Source: an uncultured Flammeovirgaceae bacterium (lineage in GTDB: Bacteria; Bacteroidota; Bacteroidia; Cytophagales; Cyclobacteriaceae). Taken from it: DNA of 14,237 nucleotides. Each line of letters begins with the position of its first letter. Position 1 is the stretch's first letter. Both the position numbers and the translations under genes were made by a program. The stretch spans positions 1-14,237 of the forward strand of contig CAMLLI010000015.1 in assembly GCA_946480685.1 (NCBI GenBank). The letters run 5' to 3'. This document shows, one piece after another, positions 1 through 5,265 of the stretch. Under the pieces are notes generated by a model. That model did no database searches and was not told where the DNA came from. It saw only the letters and a program-made list of their open reading frames with translations.

Positions 1-1189
1 TATCATGTGATATAGCCTTCAGGTCTAGCGTTGCAAACTCGCTATGACTTACGGTTAAAATAATAGCATGGTATTTTTTAGACAACGTTGGCGTGAGCGA
101 TAATCCGTATTCATGCTTTACTTCATCGGCGTCAGCCTGCGGATCATATATATCTACCTTTGTGCCAAAGCTCTCCAACTCGCGGATTACATCTACTACT
201 TTGCTGTTGCGTATATCCGGACAATTTTCTTTAAATGTTATACCCAGCATCAACACATTCGCGTTGTTGATAGGGAGTTCATTCTGTGCCATGAGTTTGA
301 TGACGCTATTGGCAATGTGAACGCCCATGTTATCATTGATTCTTCTGCCTGAAAGGATTACCTGCGGATGATATCCGAGACTATCAGCTTTGTAAGTTAA
401 GTAGTATGGATCTACACCAATACAGTGACCTCCTACAAGACCTGGTTTAAAAGGAAGGAAGTTCCATTTTGTCCCGGCTGCTTCCAGTACTTCATGTGTA
501 TCTATACCGATGCGATCGAAGATCAAGGCAAGCTCATTAACAAATGCAATGTTGAGATCGCGTTGCGAGTTCTCGATTACCTTCGCAGCTTCGGCCACTT
601 TTATAGATGAAGCTTTATGCGTGCCTGCGGTAATGATTTTTTTGTAAAGCTGATCTACTTTTTCAGCAACGTCAGGCGTGCTTCCGCTTGTAACTTTTTT
701 AATTGTCGTTACCCGGTGAAGTTTATCGCCTGGGTTAATTCGTTCAGGGGAATATCCACAGAAGAAATCAACATTGAATTTTAATCCGCTTACTTTTTCG
801 AGTACGGGTACACAAACTTCTTCGGTACATCCGGGGTAAACGGTTGATTCGTATATAACTATATCTCCCTTTTTTAATACACTTCCTACGGTCTTGCTGG
901 CACTTTGCAGCGGACGAAGATCAGGAGTTTTGAATTCATCTACTGGTGTAGGCACCGTTACAATAAAGTAACGTACATCTTTCAGATCGGCCAGATCGGA
1001 TGAGTAGCTTAATTTTGATGACGCCTTTAACTCTTCAGGTTCAACTTCGCGCGTGCGATCGTATCCTTTTTTGAGCTCGTTGATGCGCTCCTGATTTATA
1101 TCAAAACCTACAACAGACAGAACTTTTCCAAATTCAACTGCTAACGGTAGGCCTACATAACCTAAACCAATAATTCCGATCTTTTCCAT
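1..1189 (-). CDS. UDP-N-acetylhexosamine 6-dehydrogenase (TviB/WbpO type), 3' end cut by window
   Basis: Nucleotide-sugar dehydrogenase that oxidises C6 of a UDP-N-acetylhexosamine (UDP-GlcNAc or UDP-GalNAc) to the uronic acid with two NAD+, giving an acidic precursor for surface polysaccharide. The frame is open from ATG at 1189 to the window edge, 396 codons with no stop. An N-terminal Rossmann motif GLGYVGLP lies at residues 8-15. The mid-domain reads [11 protein letters not shown] and then [11 protein letters not shown], typical of the WbpO/TviB branch rather than UDP-glucose dehydrogenase. The catalytic cysteine is C256 in [12 protein letters not shown], and the C-terminal UDP-binding domain begins near residue 308 ([20 protein letters not shown]). 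Family members are about 425 residues, so roughly 30 are missing beyond position 1. The start touches the stop of the upstream epimerase (TAA then ATG), so the two are co-transcribed and probably translationally coupled. Which hexosamine it uses cannot be told from the sequence. Confidence 0.93.
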   Translation of the reverse strand, partial: MEKIGIIGLGYVGLPLAVEFGKVLSVVGFDINQERINELKKGYDRTREVEPEELKASSKLSYSSDLADLKDVRYFIVTVPTPVDEFKTPDLRPLQSASKTVGSVLKKGDIVIYESTVYPGCTEEVCVPVLEKVSGLKFNVDFFCGYSPERINPGDKLHRVTTIKKVTSGSTPDVAEKVDQLYKKIITAGTHKASSIKVAEAAKVIENSQRDLNIAFVNELALIFDRIGIDTHEVLEAAGTKWNFLPFKPGLVGGHCIGVDPYYLTYKADSLGYHPQVILSGRRINDNMGVHIANSVIKLMAQNELPINNANVLMLGITFKENCPDIRNSKVVDVIRELESFGTKVDIYDPQADADEVKHEYGLSLTPTLSKKYHAIILTVSHSEFATLDLKAISHD

Positions 1190-2215
1190 TTATAGTTTAA
1201 TATTGTAATAGTTAATATACCAGTCTATAAAATTGCCTATACCTACTTCGATAGGTGTTGAAGGTTTGAAGTCAACTTCACGCATCAGATCTTCTACATC
1301 AGCGAAAGTCTCCGGCACGTCACCGTCCTGAAGCGGGAGTAAATTTTTGACAGCTTTCCTCCCTAACTTTTGTTCAATGACTTCAATGAACTGCATTAGC
1401 TCAACGGGTTTATTATTACCGATGTTAAATACTCGGTAGGGTGCGAAGCTGGTTGCAGGGTCTGGCGTCATTCCAGACCATTCCTTGTTCGGCTGAGACG
1501 GACGAGGTATAAGTCGTGTTATGCTTTCAACGATATCATCTACATAGGTAAAGTCTCTACGCATCCTGCCGTGATTGAATACATCAATTGGCTTGTTCTC
1601 AAGAATCGCTTTAGTGAAAAGAAACAACGCCATGTCAGGTCTTCCGTAAGGGCCATATACCGTAAAGAATCGGAGCCCTGTTGTCGGTAAGTTATAAAGC
1701 GCTGAATACGTATGAGCCATTAACTCATTAGACTTTTTGGAAGCCGCGTATAATGATATAGGATGATCGACATTGTGATGGATCGAAAATGGCATCTTTT
1801 TATTCGCGCCATATACCGAACTTGATGATGCATACACAAGGTGCTTTGTCTTATTATGACGGCATGCTTCCAGTATATTCAGGAATCCATGAAGATTACT
1901 TTCCAGGTAAGCATGTGGGTTGGTAAGTGAGTAGCGAACGCCAGCTTGTGCAGCAAGGTTAACTACATAATCGAAATTAGTTTTTGCAAAAAGATTATCT
2001 ATTCCTTTTCGGTCAGTCAGATCAACTTGGTTAAAGCTGAACTGGGTGTGTGCTTTCAAAATGTCTAATCGTGACAATTTGAGACGTTGGTCATAGTAAT
2101 CGTTCAGGTTGTCAAGGCCAGTTACCTGGTATCCGGCATTAAGAAGTTTCTGGCTGAGGTGGAAGCCAATAAATCCGGCTGCACCCGTAACCAAAACAGT
2201 TTTGGCTGAAGACAT
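1190..2215 (-). CDS. UDP-glucuronate 4-epimerase (CapI-like), SDR-family NAD-dependent epimerase
   Basis: 341-residue extended short-chain dehydrogenase/reductase predicted to interconvert UDP-glucuronate and UDP-galacturonate in the cytoplasm, feeding capsule or O-antigen synthesis. The NAD-binding GxxGxxG motif is GAAGFIG at residues 11-17, followed by the LDNLNDYYD segment characteristic of the CapI/plant GAE group. The active site is complete: a serine run at 130-133 and the YxxxK pair Y156/K160 in [22 protein letters not shown] (183-197) and [12 protein letters not shown] (219-230) are the usual substrate-binding blocks. Length is normal for the family. ATG at 2215 is the natural start because the Rossmann strand begins a few residues later. 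The gene leads a minus-strand unit, and a TAnnTTTG element lies 26 bases upstream. Activity on an N-acetylated uronic acid made by the neighbouring dehydrogenase is an alternative that sequence alone cannot exclude. Confidence 0.9.
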   Translation of the reverse strand: MSSAKTVLVTGAAGFIGFHLSQKLLNAGYQVTGLDNLNDYYDQRLKLSRLDILKAHTQFSFNQVDLTDRKGIDNLFAKTNFDYVVNLAAQAGVRYSLTNPHAYLESNLHGFLNILEACRHNKTKHLVYASSSSVYGANKKMPFSIHHNVDHPISLYAASKKSNELMAHTYSALYNLPTTGLRFFTVYGPYGRPDMALFLFTKAILENKPIDVFNHGRMRRDFTYVDDIVESITRLIPRPSQPNKEWSGMTPDPATSFAPYRVFNIGNNKPVELMQFIEVIEQKLGRKAVKNLLPLQDGDVPETFADVEDLMREVDFKPSTPIEVGIGNFIDWYINYYNIKL

Positions 2216-2240
2216 AAAAACAGTGCGTGTAAATAGGTCG

Positions 2241-2248
2241 CAAAACTA
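2241..2248 (-). promoter_or_regulatory. Candidate Bacteroidota -7 promoter element for the sugar-nucleotide genes
   Basis: Read on the minus strand this is TAGTTTTG, an exact match to the Bacteroidota -7 consensus TAnnTTTG. It lies 25 bases before the epimerase ATG, a sensible distance for a short leader. Only a T-run (2267-2271) is found where the -33 TTTG should be, so the match is partial. The divergent gap holds no equally good element facing the plus strand. Confidence 0.4.
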
Positions 2249-2290
2249 ACTAATTTGAGGTATACTAAAAATCAGTTAAACTTGCGGGTT

Positions 2291-3076
2291 ATGACGAAGA
2301 AAATGAACTCGGACGAAATTGATCTAATGGAATTGCTTGCTCGCGTTTACAGAGCTTTTAAACGTAATCTGTTGCTTGTTATCATTCTTCCTGTAAGCGG
2401 GGTTATATTCACTCTCTCATTGGCGTACAATTCGGGCGACAAATTTTCTTCCAGCATGATGATTACCACCGACTTACTTTCTGCCAACGAAGCCAGGTTC
2501 ATTTTTGATGAGTTGGAAAAAGCAGACTCAGTTCCGGGCCTGTCGAGCGAAGAGAAAAAAAAACTACTGGGTTTAAATTTTGATGTTGACCAAGGCGAAC
2601 AGATTGATAAAACCAAACAGGTCTATTTGAAAATAACTGCTATTGTTACAGACCCTGCTATATTTCCTTCACTTGAAAAAACCGTTGTCAGGTATATAAA
2701 TTCGGTAGATCCAGTGGTAAGGAATCGGCAGAACCAGGAGCTGTATTACAAACAAATGATAACAAAGATTGATGGCGAGATTACAGCGATGGACCAGGTA
2801 AAACAAAAAACAGAAGCAATGGCTTCGTACGTTGATCCGTCAGAACTATACGCAAAAACAGTTGAACTCTTCAAGATGCGCACGGAAAGTGAAATAAAAC
2901 TTAAAAGCATTAGCACTGTGCAAGTTACAAAAGGATTCGGCTCTCTTATTAAAGATGCAAGAATGTCGAAATTAGTAGTAGCGGTGGCTGGTTTGCTATT
3001 GGGCTTTTTTATTGCAGCTCTGTTGTTGTTCGTCAAGTTCTTTAATGATTACAACCGGGCTCTGAAAATCGAATAA
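2291..3076 (+). CDS. Wzz-like polysaccharide chain-length determinant protein (short form)
   Basis: Inner-membrane protein with the Wzz architecture: a short cytoplasmic N-terminus (SDEIDLMELLARVYRAF, the usual Wzz entry segment), membrane segment one at about residues 27-46, a periplasmic domain of about 180 residues with a helical, charged stretch near 150-195, and a second membrane segment near 227-250 before a short tail. Such proteins set the length distribution of polymers made by Wzy. There is no Walker kinase domain, so it is not a Wzc-type co-polymerase, and at 261 residues it is short. The proline-rich motif usual before the second membrane segment is absent (the segment reads KDARMSKLVVAV). 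The frame is open from TTG 2255, and ATG 2303 is also possible. I chose ATG 2291 because the family motif begins just after it. It diverges from the sugar-nucleotide genes and ends 25 bases before ccmB. Confidence 0.72.
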   Translation: MTKKMNSDEIDLMELLARVYRAFKRNLLLVIILPVSGVIFTLSLAYNSGDKFSSSMMITTDLLSANEARFIFDELEKADSVPGLSSEEKKKLLGLNFDVDQGEQIDKTKQVYLKITAIVTDPAIFPSLEKTVVRYINSVDPVVRNRQNQELYYKQMITKIDGEITAMDQVKQKTEAMASYVDPSELYAKTVELFKMRTESEIKLKSISTVQVTKGFGSLIKDARMSKLVVAVAGLLLGFFIAALLLFVKFFNDYNRALKIE

Positions 3077-3101
3077 CGTTATCAAAGCGCTACTAACATT
3101 A

Positions 3102-3743
3102 TTGCAGAAGGAATTTGCGCTTGAGTTGAGGCGCAAAGCTGTAATTTCCGGTATCGGGCTTTACCTGTTCAGTCTCATTTTTATTTGTTACCTCACTTTT
3201 AGTCTCCGCAAGAATTCGATCAACGAGGCAACGTGGTCTGCTTTGTTCTGGCTGGCTATACTTTTTTCTGTTATTAATAGTGTAGCCAAAAGTTTTATCG
3301 GAGAAAAGCGTGGCACCTTTATTTATTACTACTCCGTTACGAGCCCGCAGGTAATTATTATTTCGAAAATTATTTATAATGGCATTTTGTGTCTCGTACT
3401 TTCACTGGCAGGCTACGGGCTGTTCTCTATATTTATAGATAATCCTGTTCAGGATAAACTCCTCTTCATTACAACGCTGTTGTTAACATCGTTTGGTTTC
3501 TCGGCATCGTTGAGTTTAATCTCGGGCATTGCATCGAAAGCAAACAACAGCAACATTCTGATGGCCGTGTTAAGTTTTCCGGTGATTCTTTCTATTTTGT
3601 TAATGGCTATCAAGATCACAAAAAATGTATTGGATGGACTCGACCGAAGTACGAGCTATGACGAGTTGCTGAACCTGCTAGCAATTAATTGCATATTAAC
3701 CAGTCTCGCGTATATGCTCTTCCCGTATATTTGGCGCAGCTAA
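3102..3743 (+). CDS. ccmB: Haem exporter membrane subunit CcmB
   Basis: Polytopic membrane protein of about 213 residues, the length of CcmB, with around six hydrophobic segments. The opening QKEFALELRRKAVISG followed by a membrane helix, and IGEKRGTFIYYYSVTSPQVIIISKI near residues 66-90, match the CcmB layout (the latter corresponds to the cytoplasmic coupling loop of this ABC-2-like family). CcmB acts with the ATPase CcmA and with CcmC/CcmD to release holo-CcmE. No ccmA is present in this window, so the ATPase must be encoded elsewhere. The start is uncertain: there is no ATG in the frame between the upstream stop at 3063 and TTG 3102, so TTG 3102 is the best canonical codon, while homologues could support a few more residues upstream (KALLTLLQKEF). 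It lies 25 bases after the Wzz-like gene and 39 bases before ccmC, the head of the ccm cluster. Confidence 0.85.
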   Translation: MQKEFALELRRKAVISGIGLYLFSLIFICYLTFSLRKNSINEATWSALFWLAILFSVINSVAKSFIGEKRGTFIYYYSVTSPQVIIISKIIYNGILCLVLSLAGYGLFSIFIDNPVQDKLLFITTLLLTSFGFSASLSLISGIASKANNSNILMAVLSFPVILSILLMAIKITKNVLDGLDRSTSYDELLNLLAINCILTSLAYMLFPYIWRS

Positions 3744-3782
3744 GGAGGGCTGGAAGCCCGCCACTGAAAAAAGCCGATTCCA

Positions 3783-4460
3783 ATGAAAACCTGGCTCAAA
3801 TTAACAGCGATCGCTCTTCTTTTTTACGTGCACATTGCAGGACTTCTGTTTGACGTTCCTCGGTTGAATATTCTGAATGAGACCATTCGCGCACTTTATT
3901 TTCATGTGCCGATGTGGTTCGGAATGGTACTGCTGTTCCTGATTTCTTTTGTATATGCAATCGCCTATCTAGGAAAACCTTCACCCGAATTGGATCGGAG
4001 AGTTGTAGCATATGCGAACGTAGGTCTGGTGTTTGGCATACTGGGTATTCTTACCGGAATGTTATGGGCAAACTATACATGGGGTTCTCCATGGCATGGC
4101 GACCCGAAGCAAAACGGTGCAGCCATCGCGTTGCTGGTTTACCTGGCATATTTCGTTTTACGCGGTTCACTTGATAATGAAGAGCAGCGTGCCCGACTCA
4201 GCGCTGTCTATAATATTTTCGCTTTTGCTGCGATGATTCCGTTGATCTTTATCATTCCCCGCATGACCAGCTCGATGCATCCGGGAAGTGGCGGAAACCC
4301 GGGGTTTAATATGTATGATCTTGATAGCGGCATGCGATTAATTTTTTATCCAGCGGTTATCGGGTGGTTTTTAATAGGACTCTGGATTGCATCGATTCGT
4401 ATACGCATCAAAACTGTAGAAGAAAAAATATTGGAATTGGAAGATGGAAAAAGCGCTTAA
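3783..4460 (+). CDS. ccmC: Haem delivery protein CcmC (cytochrome c biogenesis, CcsA/CcmC family)
   Basis: 225-residue, six-helix membrane protein that presents haem on the periplasmic side and attaches it to CcmE. The two conserved haem-ligand histidines are visible: H41 in YFHVPMWF and H166 in TSSMHPGSG. Between them lies the tryptophan-rich haem-handling loop at residues 100-107 (TWGSPWHGDPKQNG). Compared with the proteobacterial form, in which four tryptophans precede the Asp, only W100 and W104 remain, with P103 and G106 in the other places. The following GAAIALLVYLAY is a standard helix. Automated annotation of Bacteroidota often names this family CcsA. The ATG at 3783 gives a normal N-terminus. 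A short GC-rich hairpin (3747-3759) sits in the gap from ccmB. The gene overlaps the next small ORF by 17 bases, arguing for coupled translation. Confidence 0.92.
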   Translation: MKTWLKLTAIALLFYVHIAGLLFDVPRLNILNETIRALYFHVPMWFGMVLLFLISFVYAIAYLGKPSPELDRRVVAYANVGLVFGILGILTGMLWANYTWGSPWHGDPKQNGAAIALLVYLAYFVLRGSLDNEEQRARLSAVYNIFAFAAMIPLIFIIPRMTSSMHPGSGGNPGFNMYDLDSGMRLIFYPAVIGWFLIGLWIASIRIRIKTVEEKILELEDGKSA

Positions 4461-4671
4461 AGTATTCTTTTGCCTGCTGGCAGTAACACTGTCATTTAGT
4501 GTTAACGCTCAATCAGATGTTGAAATGGCCGACACCATGCGATCAGAAGGAAAGATATATGTGGTAGTATCGATCATTCTTATTGTATTGGCAGGTTTAA
4601 TAGCCTATCTCTTTGTAATGGATCGGAAAGTGAAAAAACTGGAAGATCAACTTACTGACAAGAAGCACTGA
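4444..4671 (+). CDS. CcmD-like small membrane protein
   Basis: 75-residue protein with a cleavable-looking signal peptide (positively charged start, hydrophobic core at 6-19, probable cleavage after NA at 21-22), then a short acidic segment, then one membrane helix at about 37-59 and a charged tail with a short coiled-coil look (DRKVKKLEDQL). A single helix followed by a basic cytoplasmic tail, directly after ccmC, is the signature of CcmD, which helps release holo-CcmE from CcmC. Bacteroidota versions with ADTMRSEGKIYVVV before the helix are usually labelled CcmD family. The ATG lies inside the last codons of ccmC (17-base overlap). Proteobacterial CcmD has no signal peptide, so the mature topology (N-out, C-in) fits but the added signal is a lineage trait. 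The assignment rests mainly on position and topology. Confidence 0.75.
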   Translation: MEKALKVFFCLLAVTLSFSVNAQSDVEMADTMRSEGKIYVVVSIILIVLAGLIAYLFVMDRKVKKLEDQLTDKKH

Positions 4672-4744
4672 CTCTAACCAAACTTTAATCTGGTTGCTTT
4701 CGTTTTTGAACTAAAATTCCCCTGATTTTCTGGGCATTTGTGCC

Positions 4745-4752
4745 TAATTTTG
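4745..4752 (+). promoter_or_regulatory. Candidate internal -7 promoter element before ccmE
   Basis: TAATTTTG is an exact match to TAnnTTTG, located 31 bases before the ccmE ATG in the only gap longer than 100 bases inside the ccm cluster. No TTTG is found at the proper -33 spacing (nearest at 4705-4708, too far), so this is half a promoter. If real, ccmE and ccmF could be transcribed separately from ccmB, ccmC and the ccmD-like gene. Confidence 0.3.
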
Positions 4753-4783
4753 CCTGCGCAAACAAGGGGAACAGGAGAGAATT

Positions 4784-5188
4784 ATGAAAAAGACGCACAT
4801 CTTTATTATTGTCATCATTGCTATTGCGATCAGCATTATTGTTAGCACGGCCGATGATGCCAGCACCTATGTAAACTTCGACCAGGCCTATGAAATGGCA
4901 GTTTCTGGTAAAGAAAATAATATTCACGTAGTAGGGCAGTTAAAAAAAGATGCTGAAGGACACGTGATCGGAATTCAGGAAGGTGCGGACAAAGTGTCTT
5001 TTTCTTTTGTCATGGTAGACGATGCAGGCAAAGAGCAAACAGTGGAATACAACGAACCGATGCCCGCCGATATGCTGCGCTCCGAAAAAGTTGTAGTAGT
5101 AGGGAGCTATCAGGGCGATCACTTCAAGGCCAGCAAGATTATTCTCAAGTGCCCTTCTAAATATCAGGAACAAAACGTAAATGTTTAA
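4784..5188 (+). CDS. ccmE: Haem chaperone CcmE, cysteine (CxxxY) type
   Basis: 134-residue periplasmic haem chaperone anchored by one N-terminal helix (residues 6-21), followed by the OB-fold beta domain (HVVGQLKKDAEG near 48-59, VEYNEPMPADMLRSEKVVVVGSY near 87-109). CcmE covalently holds haem received from CcmC and hands it to CcmF. The usual haem-binding motif HxxxY is replaced by C123-P-S-K-Y127, so the covalent residue is predicted to be cysteine. Such CxxxY proteins are known from Desulfovibrio and archaea. The typical C-terminal flexible tail is short (NVNV). A clear AGGAGA at 4773-4778, five bases before ATG 4784, is unusual for this phylum and fixes the start. The gene lies 112 bases after the ccmD-like gene and 73 bases before ccmF. 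Confidence 0.9.
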   Translation: MKKTHIFIIVIIAIAISIIVSTADDASTYVNFDQAYEMAVSGKENNIHVVGQLKKDAEGHVIGIQEGADKVSFSFVMVDDAGKEQTVEYNEPMPADMLRSEKVVVVGSYQGDHFKASKIILKCPSKYQEQNVNV

Positions 5189-5214
5189 AGTATCGAAGTT
5201 GAGGAGAAACTGTA

Positions 5215-5265
5215 ATGCATAGACAACACGGTGCTCCATACTTCGTAATTTTTACTTCACTATGA
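5215..5265 (+). CDS. Possible 16-codon ORF coupled to ccmF (leader or coupling peptide)
   Basis: An ATG at 5215 opens a 16-codon frame (MHRQHGAPYFVIFTSL) that ends with TGA at 5263-5265, overlapping the ccmF start in the classic ATGA arrangement. It is preceded by GAGGAG at 5201-5206, eight bases before its ATG, a better ribosome site than ccmF itself has, since no purine-rich site lies directly before 5262. This is what a translational-coupling ORF looks like: ribosomes load at 5201, terminate at 5263 and restart at 5262. The peptide has no recognisable domain. It may also be a chance ORF; length alone is no evidence. Confidence 0.35.
   Translation: MHRQHGAPYFVIFTSL

Noticed and set aside
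93..610. Three plus-strand ORFs (93-320, 113-352, 425-610).
   Set aside because: They lie antisense to the dehydrogenase, whose minus frame is open and carries all family motifs over the same stretch.
1..1189. Possible pseudogene, because no complete ORF is found here.
   Set aside because: The minus frame is unbroken for 396 codons. It lacks a stop only because the window ends.
3747..3759. GGGCT-GGA-AGCCC hairpin between ccmB and ccmC as a terminator.
   Set aside because: Five pairs with no T-tract, inside an evident operon. It might influence message stability but is not supported as a terminator.
4940..5239. 99-codon minus-strand ORF over ccmE.
   Set aside because: It is antisense to a clear ccmE and its composition is unlike a real protein; no homology-like motif.
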